DNA of 64,000 nucleotides, taken from positions 36,182 through 100,181 of the forward strand of contig JBKQMB010000044.1 in NCBI GenBank assembly GCA_052326605.1. The letters are read 5' to 3'. A program made the position numbers and the translations under genes. The notes below the pieces were generated by a model, which made no database searches, was not told where the DNA came from, and saw only the letters and a list, made by a program, of their open reading frames with translations. This stretch comes from Bog-756 sp052326605. GTDB taxonomy: Bacteria; Actinomycetota; Acidimicrobiia; Acidimicrobiales; RAAP-2. Shown here one piece after another: positions 42,969 to 52,817 of the stretch (positions within the stretch are counted from its first letter, which is position 1; every line of letters begins with the position of its first letter).

Positions 42969-45125
42969 ATGGCAGAGCTAAGGCCCATCACGGAGACGTG
43001 CCAGCCACGAACAGACGTCCTGGCCGGCGGGTTGAGCGATAACCACTTCGCTGCGCAACTAGATCAGGTAGTCCGCAACCCGGAGGCGTATCCGGTCTAC
43101 GGCGATCCGACAGAGTTCTTCGCCCTCACCTATCCGACGGCTGGGCTCCGTGACCTTCTTACTCGCACTTTCGGCCGTCTGAGCGGAGCGAAAGTGCCAG
43201 GAGCCGAGCACGGCCTGATTCGCTCCGAGACGAGCTTCGGCGGCGGGAAGACGCACAGCCTCATGGCCGTGTACCACCTCGCAACAGGAGCCCGACCTCT
43301 TTTCCTTAGCGAGTTTGTTGATCCGGCACTTCTCCCTGATGACTGCCAGGTGGCGGGGGTCGTCGCCGACACATTGGACCCGGTCAATGGTCTTGTGACG
43401 AATGGGATGCGTTCATTCACTCTTTGGGGAGAGATGGGGGCCCAGCTCGGAGTGGAGGCTTTCGAGAAGCTCCGCCAGTCGGACGAACAACGTACTGCGC
43501 CATCGAAGACTGTCCTAGCTGAGGCAATTGGTGATCGGCCGACAATCATCATCATCGACGAGATAGCTCAGTACCTACGTCAGCTGACCTCATCGGGGAA
43601 CGAAGACGTTCGAAGGATGGCCGGAGCAGTACCTGTCTTCTTCAAGAACTTGCTGGAGCTTGCTGCGGGTTACCCAAAGTTGGTAGTGATCCTGACGCTG
43701 GCTACACGCCGGGACGCATTCGGCAAAGAAACCGATGAACTTACGGAAGCGATCGCGGCAGCCGAAGCCGACGCACGCCAGACGCTGGAGGAGGCGGGCT
43801 CAGTCGTAGCACGGTTCACTCAAGGTGGGTCGATTGTCAAGCCGGCCGAGGACAACGAAATCGCTGAGATCCTCAAACGGCGACTCTTTTCAACGATCGA
43901 CCCGGAGGCTGCAGTAGCAGCAGCGCAGGCGTATCGGGCGTTCTACGAGGACCTGGCCGGAAGAGGTGAGCAGCTGACAGGCGGTGCCGATCACGCAGCA
44001 ACATACTCCGAGCAGATTGAGGCTTCGTATCCGTTCCACCCGGAACTGATTCGTGTCCTCGATAAGCGACTCAGTACCATCCCGAACTTCCAACGAGCAC
44101 GAGGAGCGCTGAAGCTGCTTGCCGAAGTTGTGGCCGGCATCTGGGATTCCGAAACTCCGACGGAGATCATCAATGTCGCCGATCTCGACTTCGATAGGCC
44201 CGAGGTCTTGCACCACCTGACGATCGCACTCGGGCGCGGAGAGTTCGAAAGCGTGGCTAAGGCCGACTTTGTCGGCAGCAGCTCTCATGCTGCCGAGGTG
44301 GACGAGGTACGGTTCGCTGGCCGACGACCCTATACAAAGCGAGCTTGCCGGACTGTCTTCACGCACAGCCTTGAAATGGTGACCTCCGCCGGCGCAGGTC
44401 GGCCAGAAGTCGTGCTCGGCACGCTTGCCGTGGGAGATAGCCCAGACCTGGTTTCTGAGGCTCTCGGCGCTTTGGACCAAACTGCGTGGTTCCTTGACTA
44501 CAACGGCATGCGCTGGCGGTTCTCAACCGAGCCGAACGCAAACAACATCGTCGCTGAAGCCGCGAACAATGTGCCGAATTCAAAGGTCAACGACGAGTTG
44601 CGAATCCGGATCACTGAAGCATTCCCAAGTAATGGCCTCGTGACTGCAGTGCACTTTCCTTCAGGCCCGGGTGCGATCCAGGACAGTCCACCAAAGCTAC
44701 GTCTCGTCGTCATGCATCACGATGACATCACGGTGCGCTCGAACGATGCCACCAAACCACCGAGCCGGATTGTCGAACTGTACGACCACGCTGGAGCGAG
44801 TGAGGGCCGGCGAAAGAACCGCAACGCTGTGGTGTTTCTCGTCGCTGACCTGGACGCTGTCGACACGATGCGCGACAAGGTCCGATTCGACCTTGCCGCA
44901 AAGGCAGTCGTCAACGACGCCGAACGCATGCGTGACTTCACCCCAGAGGTTCAAAAGAAGCTGAGAGCGATCGCTGATGCCGCCAAGCTAAACGCCAGGG
45001 TTGCGCTCACTCGCTGCTACCGACACATGTACACGCTGCGGCGGACAAGGCGAACGACTACCTCCGCCATGAAGAACTCGCCCCGAAGGCTCAAGGGGAC
45101 GTTGACAAGGCGCAAACGAAGGTAA
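42969..45125 (+). CDS. DUF499-family ATPase, N-terminal part (frameshifted)
   Basis: 718 residues from MAELRPITETCQPRTDVLAG. Walker A is in SFGGGKTHSLMAVYH (about 88-102) and Walker B in TIIIIDEIAQYLRQL (about 192). The sequence follows the DUF499 AAA+-like family of defence clusters, including DATLIRVLDKRLSTI-type PFHPELIRVLDKRLS and RALTRCYRHMY near the end. The last ~25 residues are out of frame; the true sequence continues in the +2 frame from about 45035 (AADKANDYLRHEELAPK) into the piece at 45170. A single indel near 45033 explains this. It starts the four-part array. Confidence 0.85.
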   Translation: MAELRPITETCQPRTDVLAGGLSDNHFAAQLDQVVRNPEAYPVYGDPTEFFALTYPTAGLRDLLTRTFGRLSGAKVPGAEHGLIRSETSFGGGKTHSLMAVYHLATGARPLFLSEFVDPALLPDDCQVAGVVADTLDPVNGLVTNGMRSFTLWGEMGAQLGVEAFEKLRQSDEQRTAPSKTVLAEAIGDRPTIIIIDEIAQYLRQLTSSGNEDVRRMAGAVPVFFKNLLELAAGYPKLVVILTLATRRDAFGKETDELTEAIAAAEADARQTLEEAGSVVARFTQGGSIVKPAEDNEIAEILKRRLFSTIDPEAAVAAAQAYRAFYEDLAGRGEQLTGGADHAATYSEQIEASYPFHPELIRVLDKRLSTIPNFQRARGALKLLAEVVAGIWDSETPTEIINVADLDFDRPEVLHHLTIALGRGEFESVAKADFVGSSSHAAEVDEVRFAGRRPYTKRACRTVFTHSLEMVTSAGAGRPEVVLGTLAVGDSPDLVSEALGALDQTAWFLDYNGMRWRFSTEPNANNIVAEAANNVPNSKVNDELRIRITEAFPSNGLVTAVHFPSGPGAIQDSPPKLRLVVMHHDDITVRSNDATKPPSRIVELYDHAGASEGRRKNRNAVVFLVADLDAVDTMRDKVRFDLAAKAVVNDAERMRDFTPEVQKKLRAIADAAKLNARVALTRCYRHMYTLRRTRRTTTSAMKNSPRRLKGTLTRRKRR

Positions 45126-45169
45126 TCGTTGAACAGCTGAAGGAGATTGGCAAGGTCCGTACGACGCCG

Positions 45170-46222
45170 ATGTCAACCGACTACTTGTACTCAAAAGCAT
45201 GGCCGCGAGATGCCACGGAGGTCACGACCGAAGCAGTGACCGATGCCTTCTGGGAGGACCACGGCGCGCAGATTGTCCTCGACGGCACGATGCTTCGGGA
45301 TACCATCCGGGACGGTGTCCGCAATGGCACCTGGGTCTATTGGGATTCTTCCACCCAACGCGCATGGACCGACAAGGACCCTGCCGCTCCAATCCAAATC
45401 GGGACTGACTTCCTTCTTTACACACCCAAGCGCGCTAACGAGCTTGGTTTGCTAGGGCGGGCTGTCACCTGGGAGGACATCGCTGCCGTGCTGAACCAAG
45501 CACAGCTCAGCGCATCAGAACTTCGGAGCAAGCTCGAAGGCCAAGTTGGAAAAGAGCCCAGCAAGGCAGAAGTGCTTGAGGTTATCGCTCGTGCAGCGGA
45601 AGGCGGTGAGAACGCCCGCCTGGTCGCGGTGGCTGGGCTGGTGGAAGCTGGTGCCAAGGCGCTCACTCCTTCCGAGGTACGAAAGGTCGGGCTTGACACG
45701 GTTACCGTACTCACGCCGGGTGAGGCTGACAGACTCTCGATCGCCCGGCCAGGGTCCAGGCGAACTATCAAGCCAGTCGAAGCCAAAGGCGCAATTGGCG
45801 TCGCCCTTCAGTCTGTGCTTGACCAGGCCAGCGATACCACTGGCATCACCGGCTTCACTCTGATCGAAATCACCTCATCCGCTGATCCCGGTGAAGGAAT
45901 CAAGGACCTCGTCGAACTCACCCGTGCTGTGCCGATGCTTCCAAAAAACGACATCGACATCGCCTGTGACATTGAGCTCGACTTCGCTGGACTCACACCC
46001 GGTGCTCAGATCAACCTCTCGGGTCCCTCGAAGCAGTTTCAGAAGATCGAAGACACGTTGTTTGCTTTTGCAAAGAAAGCCAGCGACATCGCCGGCACGC
46101 TTCGGCTCGAAATCCGTTTTGGGGAGCCGGTCCCGGTGAATGCGAAGGAAATAGACACCTTACGGACCGTACTCACGAAGCTTCAACCAGGAGAAGTCCG
46201 GATAAAGGGCGTTCTCGGATGA
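45170..46222 (+). CDS. DUF499-family ATPase, C-terminal part (second half of the split gene)
   Basis: 350 residues from the ATG at 45170, but homologous sequence starts near 45035 in this frame. TDYLYSKAWPRDATEVTTEA, FWEDHGAQIVLDGTML and GVRNGTWVYWDSSTQRAW match the C-terminal third of DUF499 proteins. Joined to the first part it makes about 1,085 residues, the normal length. Two products or a non-functional gene are both possible; an assembly error is a third. It overlaps the next gene by 4 nt (ATGA at 46219). Confidence 0.8.
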   Translation: MSTDYLYSKAWPRDATEVTTEAVTDAFWEDHGAQIVLDGTMLRDTIRDGVRNGTWVYWDSSTQRAWTDKDPAAPIQIGTDFLLYTPKRANELGLLGRAVTWEDIAAVLNQAQLSASELRSKLEGQVGKEPSKAEVLEVIARAAEGGENARLVAVAGLVEAGAKALTPSEVRKVGLDTVTVLTPGEADRLSIARPGSRRTIKPVEAKGAIGVALQSVLDQASDTTGITGFTLIEITSSADPGEGIKDLVELTRAVPMLPKNDIDIACDIELDFAGLTPGAQINLSGPSKQFQKIEDTLFAFAKKASDIAGTLRLEIRFGEPVPVNAKEIDTLRTVLTKLQPGEVRIKGVLG

Positions 46223-46656
46223 TTCGAGCGGCCTCTGAACACAAGATTCGCGGCTTCCGTCTCATTGTTCAGCCCTCCGCGAACGGATTCGGCATCACTC
46301 TCGAAGAGACCAACGGTCATCAACGGAACACGACAACTGTGGCGAAGGCAGACTACGGACATACGCATGCGGTGCTCCCGTCAGTCATGACAGCGGTTAA
46401 GAGCAGCGGACACGCGAGAACAATCCTGAGCCCGCAGCGGAAGGCCCCGATAGTGCTGTCGGAGGAAGCAGGTGTCCGCCTAGCACTGGCTCTCGTCGCC
46501 ACAACCTCCGTTACAAAGCCGCGCCGCATCGAAGCGATCATCGGGGCTATCGAAAACATGGCTACAGAAGAGGCCTACTACTGGTACTCGAAGTGCATGG
46601 GTCCGGAGTCTCGACGGGTGCGTAGGGCGCTCAGACTCTTTCTGGCAGCGGAGTGA
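46219..46656 (+). CDS. DUF7680-like component of the defence array
   Basis: 145 residues from MIRAASEHKIRGFRLIVQPS. It resembles the small DUF7680-type protein encoded between DUF499 and DUF1156 genes in such clusters: a beta-rich first half (IVQPSANGFGITLEETN) and a helical second half (VRLALALVATTSVTKPRR, EEAYYWYSKCM). No catalytic motif. Its ATG overlaps the DUF499 stop and it ends 3 bp before the methyltransferase start, so it is part of the same transcript. Family name from recall, moderate certainty. Confidence 0.65.
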   Translation: MIRAASEHKIRGFRLIVQPSANGFGITLEETNGHQRNTTTVAKADYGHTHAVLPSVMTAVKSSGHARTILSPQRKAPIVLSEEAGVRLALALVATTSVTKPRRIEAIIGAIENMATEEAYYWYSKCMGPESRRVRRALRLFLAAE

Positions 46657-46659
46657 CGC

Positions 46660-49572
46660 GTGAGTGACAGCCCACGAGTCCTAATTGAAGAGTGGCTGCC
46701 CGTAGCAGAACTCGGAATTGAGAGCCGCCGTGAACGAGCCGCTGCGAGCGCATTGCCACCTTTATCGTTCCTACATGTCTGGTGGGCGCGCCGTCCCCTT
46801 GCCGCAAGCGCCGGGGCCATATTGGCGAGCATCATGCCCTCTTGGACGCCCGACCTTGCAAGAGCGCATTCCGATGCCGCTGAGCTGCGCACCGAGAAGG
46901 ACTACCAGGCCTGGTTCCTAACATTGTGTGGGATACTTGGTGATCCCATAAGCGCGCGTAAGGCGTATGATGCAGCACGCAGTAGTGGTGTCCGGGTGCC
47001 TAATCCTTACACCTATAAGCAAGCCTATAAGAATTCACCTACGACTGCGGACTTAGCGCTTCTCCATGGGATTCTCACTCACACCTGGGGAACCCTACCA
47101 ACTGTTCTCGATCCAACAGCGGGCGGTGGATCGATTCCGTATGAATCCATACGTTATGGCCTGCCAACCACGGCCAACGACCTAAACCCTGTTGCCGCTT
47201 GGATACTCCGGGCGGGTGTTGAGTTACCGAGTCTGTATGGTCAGGACCTAACAGCGGAATTACGCCAATGGGGAGAAACACTCATCGGCAGAGTAGGTCA
47301 GCGCCTCATCCCGTTCTTCCCGAGTGGCGACGACGAGCAGGTCGCGACCTACTTCTTTACACGGTCGATTGCCTGCCCTCGTACGGGAAAGCCGGTACCA
47401 CTCAGCCCCGATTGGTGGCTGTCGAAAGCTGATGGTGGCGTGGCAGTGCGCCTGATAACTGAGCGCGATGGCCAGGAGCTGGCTGTTCCAGAGTTCGACC
47501 TCGTGACCGGAGAAGCGATCGACTTTGACCCCAATAGAGGAACTGTTAGCGGCGGCGATGCAATCAGCCCCTGGGATGGTTTGACGATCGATGGCGACTA
47601 CATCCGGGCCGAGGCTCGTGCTCAGCGACTCGATTCAGTTCTGTACGCGGTCGCAGCGAGGCGTGGAGGGAAAAGGTTCTTCAGAGCACCCACTCCCATT
47701 GATTTGGACGCGATCGCTGCTGCCAAGCAGGCTGTCGCTGCACGGCTGCCGTCATGGTTAGCTGAGAATGTCATCCCGGATGAGGCGATTCCTCCACAAC
47801 ACCCGAAGTATGACGTCGCGCGATGGGGAATGTCTCACTGGTCAGCAATGTTTTCGCCTCGGCAGCTATTGGTCCACTGTGCGTTCGTCGAGGAATACCG
47901 AACCCTTGTGCCAGAGGTTCGCGCGGCCATTTCTGATGGGCCTCGCGCAAATGCCATTCTCGCTCTGCTCGCCACCATGCAAGGAAAGGCCCTCAATTAC
48001 GATGCCTACTTGTCGACATGGCATGTCTCAAGGAGCGTCATGCGCTCGGTCTTCGACACTCATAATTTCGCATTCAAGTGGACCTACGCGGAATTCGAGG
48101 CTGGCAAAGCGCTCTATCGGTGGTGTCTTGACCAGCTCCTAGATGCTTACGACGGAATCGCGGAGCTCCTGCAGCCCACGGAGACACCTCTATTTTCGGG
48201 TGTGAGCCTTGATACTCCCGTACCTGCGGCACTGCTGGTGACGCAACGGACCGCGGCTGACCTGGTCGATCTACCAGACAAGTCTCAGGTCCTCGCGTGC
48301 ATTGATCCGCCCTATTACGACAACGTGATGTATGCCGAGCTCGCCGATTTTTTTTACGTATGGGAAAAGCGCACGGTCGGAACCATTTGGCCAAACTTTT
48401 TTGTCGACGAGTTGACGGATAAGAAGAATGAGGCGGTGGCAAATATCGCTCGCTTTGCCGAGGCGGGAAAGAGGAAGAAGGAGCTTTCAAACGCCGACTA
48501 TGAGGCAAAGATGACGGCTATTTTTGCCGAGTGCTACCGCGTTATTCGTGATGATGGCGTCTTGACCGTCATGTTCACCCATAAGCGAGCCGAGGCCTGG
48601 GACACGTTGGGAATGTCTTTGATGGAAGCGGGCTTCGCAATCGAAGCCTCGTGGCCCGTCGCAACTGAGTCCGACAATTCTCTGCACATCGCGGCCAAGA
48701 ACGCCGCGTCATCAACAATTATGCTCGTTTGCCGGAAGCGCCCTGCTACATCTAACGATCCCGCCTATTTCGAAGACATTGAGGGCGAGGTTCGTGCCGC
48801 TGCCCGCGAGGCTCTCGCAAGATTCTCGGAATTTGGGATCGAAGGAGTGGACCTGTTGTTGTCTACCTACGGTCCGGCTTTATCGGTCGTCTCGTCTCGG
48901 TGGCCCGTGTATTCATCAGAGGCAGATCCGATAACCGGCACAAGTCGTTTGTTGCGGCCTGAGGAGGCATTGGACTCAGCCCGTGGGGAGTTGGTTCGTC
49001 TTCAACGGCAACGTCTGATCGGTCGAGCTGCACAGCTGGACCCAATTACGGACTTTGTCTTACTGAGCTGGGAGATATTCAAGGCCCGCGAATTTCCCTT
49101 CGACGAGGCCCGCCGGCTCGCTCTCGCTGTGGGCGGGCTGGATGTCGATGATCTCGTTCGTGCCAAGGTTGTCGAGAAGAAGTCCGGCACGGTCGTCTTG
49201 ACGCCACCGTCGAAGCGGGTTCGCCACCACAAAGACCAGGAGGCTGAGCTACCTGGGATCTACCTTGAGGCACACGCATTCCCGGTGCTGATAGATGCTC
49301 TTCACACTGCCATGCACCTCGTTGACGAGGATGGGCCGGCTGCGGCCAAGGCATGGCTAGATCGGGTTGGACTTGCGGATGATCAACGGTTCCAGGCAGC
49401 GCTGCAGGGCTTGGTGAACGCGATGCCACGGAGCAAAACTAAGGATAAGTGGGATATTCCTGAGGCTGAGTGGCTTGATGCCATCTGTTTCTACTTCCCG
49501 GACGTGACAGTCCCCGACGCCCGGCCGGCCGCTGGTCAGGCCCTACAAGCTCAGCTCGGTTTCGAGACCTAA
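46660..49572 (+). CDS. DUF1156 DNA methyltransferase of the defence array
   Basis: 970 residues from GTG. DUF1156 at the N-terminus (LPPLSFLHVWWARRPLAASA), an SAM-binding motif DPTAGGGSIPYE near residue 150 and the catalytic DPPYYDNVMYAEL near 547. The order and length match DUF1156 N6-adenine (gamma-type) methyltransferases in DUF499-linked phage-defence loci. It probably marks host DNA so that the helicase part acts on unmodified invading DNA. Local GC is lower than in the rest of the window, suggesting transfer. Confidence 0.9.
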   Translation: MSDSPRVLIEEWLPVAELGIESRRERAAASALPPLSFLHVWWARRPLAASAGAILASIMPSWTPDLARAHSDAAELRTEKDYQAWFLTLCGILGDPISARKAYDAARSSGVRVPNPYTYKQAYKNSPTTADLALLHGILTHTWGTLPTVLDPTAGGGSIPYESIRYGLPTTANDLNPVAAWILRAGVELPSLYGQDLTAELRQWGETLIGRVGQRLIPFFPSGDDEQVATYFFTRSIACPRTGKPVPLSPDWWLSKADGGVAVRLITERDGQELAVPEFDLVTGEAIDFDPNRGTVSGGDAISPWDGLTIDGDYIRAEARAQRLDSVLYAVAARRGGKRFFRAPTPIDLDAIAAAKQAVAARLPSWLAENVIPDEAIPPQHPKYDVARWGMSHWSAMFSPRQLLVHCAFVEEYRTLVPEVRAAISDGPRANAILALLATMQGKALNYDAYLSTWHVSRSVMRSVFDTHNFAFKWTYAEFEAGKALYRWCLDQLLDAYDGIAELLQPTETPLFSGVSLDTPVPAALLVTQRTAADLVDLPDKSQVLACIDPPYYDNVMYAELADFFYVWEKRTVGTIWPNFFVDELTDKKNEAVANIARFAEAGKRKKELSNADYEAKMTAIFAECYRVIRDDGVLTVMFTHKRAEAWDTLGMSLMEAGFAIEASWPVATESDNSLHIAAKNAASSTIMLVCRKRPATSNDPAYFEDIEGEVRAAAREALARFSEFGIEGVDLLLSTYGPALSVVSSRWPVYSSEADPITGTSRLLRPEEALDSARGELVRLQRQRLIGRAAQLDPITDFVLLSWEIFKAREFPFDEARRLALAVGGLDVDDLVRAKVVEKKSGTVVLTPPSKRVRHHKDQEAELPGIYLEAHAFPVLIDALHTAMHLVDEDGPAAAKAWLDRVGLADDQRFQAALQGLVNAMPRSKTKDKWDIPEAEWLDAICFYFPDVTVPDARPAAGQALQAQLGFET

Positions 49573-49580
49573 GAGCGGCT

Positions 49581-52500
49581 GTGACTTTCCGTGATTTGCC
49601 GCTCCGCCCCTCGTACACGGCTGCAGACGACCGTGTAAATGGCTTTTTTGTTCCCGTCCTGAGTCAGGCAGTCTCCTACGACCGCGTCACGGGGTACTTC
49701 CGTTCGTCCTCTCTGGCCTCCGTCGCTCGGGGCTTGGCCAGGTTTGTGTCGCACGGCGGAACGATGCGACTAATCGCAGGAGCGGAACTCGACGACCTGG
49801 ATGTTCGAGCCCTTGAGGAAGGCGAGCCCCTCAGCGAGATCGTGGCGAGACGCTTGCTCAGTGATCCGGTCGAAGGCGCTGACATCATTGCGGAACGACG
49901 GCTTGAGACGCTGGCCTGGCTCGTCAAAGAGAGTCGACTTGAGATTCGAATCGGCGTTCCCACTGATCACCTCGGACGTCCGCTTCGTCGCGACGAGACC
50001 GCGCGCTACTTCCATGCGAAGTACGGAATTTTTGTTGACGGCGAAGGTAACAAGATCGCTTTCTCCGGTTCGAACAACGAGACCCGTGCGGGACTAATCG
50101 ATAACTACGAGGTGTTTGACACCTTCCCGTCCTGGAACGAGGGCGTCTGGGAATGGAGCGGCCAGGCAGTCGTTGATCGATTCGAAGACCATTGGAATGG
50201 CGCGGTTGGGGGAGACTGGGCGGTGGTGAACCTGCCCGAGGCAGTCGCTGAGCACCTCGTCGAACGCGTGAAGCACATCGCCACGCCGCTTTCGGTGGAC
50301 CCGGAGGAGAAGCGAGAAGAGGCAGACGCAGAGGCTGATCTGATCCGGCTCGAATTCGTGGCAGCAGCTCCCCGTCTCGAAGGCGGGACGGGTGTTGGTT
50401 ATGTAACCGCCGGTGTCGTGCCCTGGCCGCACCAGCTCTCAATCGCCCGCCACGTCGTCGACACCTTCCCTCGAGGTTACCTACTCGCCGACGAGGTTGG
50501 TTTGGGAAAGACAATCGAAGCGGGTCTCATCATCCGAGAACTGCTGGTGTCTGGCAAAGCCTCGAAGGCGCTCCTCTTGGTTCCGGCTTCGGTGATTCGT
50601 CAATGGCAGGAGGAGCTTGAGGAGAAGTTCTCCCTCGCCATTCCAAGACTTGAGGGCGGCAAGTTCTTTGTTCGCCGAGCTGGCATCGACGAAGAGGTAA
50701 GTGGAGTCGCCGGAAACCCGTGGGGTGCTTTCCCCATTCTGCTTGCATCGTCACACTTGGCTCGTCGCCGCGACAGGCGATCCGAAGTCCTCGCTGCTGG
50801 GCCTTGGGACGTAGTCCTGGTCGATGAGGCCCACCACGCTCGCCGCTCTGGCTCCAAACCAACTGACACCCCGAACACACTCCTCGCCCTGTTGCAGGCG
50901 ATGAGAGTCAGCCGATCCTGGAAGGCGTTGTACTTGGCATCGGCTACTCCGATGCAGATGGCCGCCCACGAGGCGTGGGACCTACTTGAGCTGTTGGGAT
51001 TGACTCCGAGATGGGGTGAGTCGGCGGACACGTTCACTCGCTACTACACCCAGCTGCGTGAATCGTTCGGAGAGCGCCAGTGGGAATTTCTTCGGCGGAT
51101 GTCAGAGGATTTCTTCGAGGACCCTGGGGTTGCGCCTGACGCGGTGCTGACTCGTCAGGTCAGGGATGAGTTGGGTCTCGCGAAGTCGAAACTCATTAGG
51201 GACTTCGCCGAAAACGGGATGCCCCAAGAGTCGATCGACCAGATTCCTCCGGCAACTCGACACTGGCTGGACGAGTGGCTTCGTCGTCATACGCCGATGC
51301 GTGACCGTGTCTTCCGCACCACGCGCTCGACTTTGCGCCATTACAAGGAGATTGGCCTACTTGACTCGTCGGCAACGATTCCGGTCCGACGCGTGAAGGA
51401 CAGGTTCATACCGTTCACGCCGGCCGAGCAGGAACTCTATGGGCGGATCGAGGCATACATATCGAAGTACTACGACGCCTACATGAGCGGACCACAGAAT
51501 CAGAAGCCTCTCGGGTTCATCATGACCGTGTACAGGCGTCGGCTGACTTCATCGTTTCTAGCTATAGAACGTAGCCTGCAGCGCCGCCGACAGGTACTCG
51601 TCAGAAATGCTTCGGCTTCGGGCCTACTCGACCCTGACGACTTGGCCACTCTTGAGTACTCAGGATTGTTGGACCTCGGAGATCTTCCCGAGGCAAAGCT
51701 GAGCCTGGCAGCGGAAGTGGCGGAGCTTGACAGCTTCCTTGAGGACCTCGCCCGACGTCCACCGGACGAGTCGAAGATGACCTACCTCCACAATGAGTTG
51801 GAGGATGCATTCAAGGGTATCCATGACACCGTGATCGTGTTCACTCAATACACCGACACAATGGAGTACCTGCGAGACCAACTCGTCACGTACTACGGCG
51901 ACCGGGTTGCCTGCTGGTCCGGAAAGGGCGGCGAACGGTGGAACGGTACCTCCAAGGCATGGGAACCGATCGCCAAGGCCGATTTGAAGCGGCTATTTCG
52001 AGAGGGACGCGAGGTGAAGATGCTCATCGGGACTGACTCAATGTCCGAAGGACTCAACCTCCAGACTTGCGATTTGATGATCAACTACGACATGCCGTGG
52101 AACTTCATGCGAGTCGAACAGCGCATCGGGCGGATCGACCGGATCGGTGGGCGACCGGAAGTGTCAATCCGCAACTACTTCTATAAGGACACGGTGGAGG
52201 AGAAGATCTACACGGGGATTGCGGAGGACTTCGATTGGTTCGAAGACATCGTTGGGCCAGCGCAGCCCGTGCTTGGCCAGGTCGAGGACGTCATCGAGCA
52301 CATAGCGATGCAAATGCCGAATGCCGATCGAGACAAGGCTGTCACGGCGGAGATATCAAGAATCCGCGAGCAAATTGAAGCTGCGAAAGCGCTAGCCGTA
52401 ACCATGGACGACGTAGGGCTCGCTCCCGATGCGGCTTGGTCTGCAGAGCTTCACCCGGCTATCGAGCTGGCCGACCTCGAAGAGGTGCTAACCCGAGCTG

Positions 52501-52769
52501 AGCCCGTGGCCAAGTGTTTCCACCCACATCCTGCGATCTCGGGGGCGTACCTCCTTGACCTCGGGAGCGGGAAGGTTGCCGTGACTTTCAGGCGAGCGGT
52601 GCTAGAGGCTCACCCAGGTCAAGTGACACTCTTGACCTACGGAACTGACGAACTGCGTGCACTCTTCCGCGATGTACCGGTCGGCGGCGGACCGATTTTC
52701 TCGGTCGCAGGTACCGAGGTGTCGACCTTCGAGCAGCTCGACAGCGTTCTTTCTTCACGCAGTTCCTGA
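49581..52769 (+). CDS. PLD-nuclease / SNF2-type helicase of the defence array
   Basis: 1062 residues from GTG. The N-terminal ~200 residues carry a PLD-type motif (RYFHAKYGIFV ... FSGSNNETRAG), which is a nuclease or phosphodiesterase signature. Then an SF2/SNF2 helicase: Walker A ADEVGLGKTIEAGL near 305, DEAH in VLVDEAHHARR near 414, SATPMQM, and the C-terminal motifs MSEGLNLQTCDLMINYD and MRVEQRIGRIDRIGGRPE near 820-860. This is the effector expected to translocate on and cut DNA. It ends the array. Confidence 0.92.
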   Translation: MTFRDLPLRPSYTAADDRVNGFFVPVLSQAVSYDRVTGYFRSSSLASVARGLARFVSHGGTMRLIAGAELDDLDVRALEEGEPLSEIVARRLLSDPVEGADIIAERRLETLAWLVKESRLEIRIGVPTDHLGRPLRRDETARYFHAKYGIFVDGEGNKIAFSGSNNETRAGLIDNYEVFDTFPSWNEGVWEWSGQAVVDRFEDHWNGAVGGDWAVVNLPEAVAEHLVERVKHIATPLSVDPEEKREEADAEADLIRLEFVAAAPRLEGGTGVGYVTAGVVPWPHQLSIARHVVDTFPRGYLLADEVGLGKTIEAGLIIRELLVSGKASKALLLVPASVIRQWQEELEEKFSLAIPRLEGGKFFVRRAGIDEEVSGVAGNPWGAFPILLASSHLARRRDRRSEVLAAGPWDVVLVDEAHHARRSGSKPTDTPNTLLALLQAMRVSRSWKALYLASATPMQMAAHEAWDLLELLGLTPRWGESADTFTRYYTQLRESFGERQWEFLRRMSEDFFEDPGVAPDAVLTRQVRDELGLAKSKLIRDFAENGMPQESIDQIPPATRHWLDEWLRRHTPMRDRVFRTTRSTLRHYKEIGLLDSSATIPVRRVKDRFIPFTPAEQELYGRIEAYISKYYDAYMSGPQNQKPLGFIMTVYRRRLTSSFLAIERSLQRRRQVLVRNASASGLLDPDDLATLEYSGLLDLGDLPEAKLSLAAEVAELDSFLEDLARRPPDESKMTYLHNELEDAFKGIHDTVIVFTQYTDTMEYLRDQLVTYYGDRVACWSGKGGERWNGTSKAWEPIAKADLKRLFREGREVKMLIGTDSMSEGLNLQTCDLMINYDMPWNFMRVEQRIGRIDRIGGRPEVSIRNYFYKDTVEEKIYTGIAEDFDWFEDIVGPAQPVLGQVEDVIEHIAMQMPNADRDKAVTAEISRIREQIEAAKALAVTMDDVGLAPDAAWSAELHPAIELADLEEVLTRAEPVAKCFHPHPAISGAYLLDLGSGKVAVTFRRAVLEAHPGQVTLLTYGTDELRALFRDVPVGGGPIFSVAGTEVSTFEQLDSVLSSRSS

Positions 52770-52817
52770 CCTCCGAACTTGCCAGGCTGCGACCTCAGAG
52801 AGGCTCTCGCACCTGGG

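Noticed and set aside
45025..45045. Programmed ribosomal frameshift in DUF499
   Set aside because: No slippery heptamer or downstream structure is evident; an indel or sequencing error is simpler.
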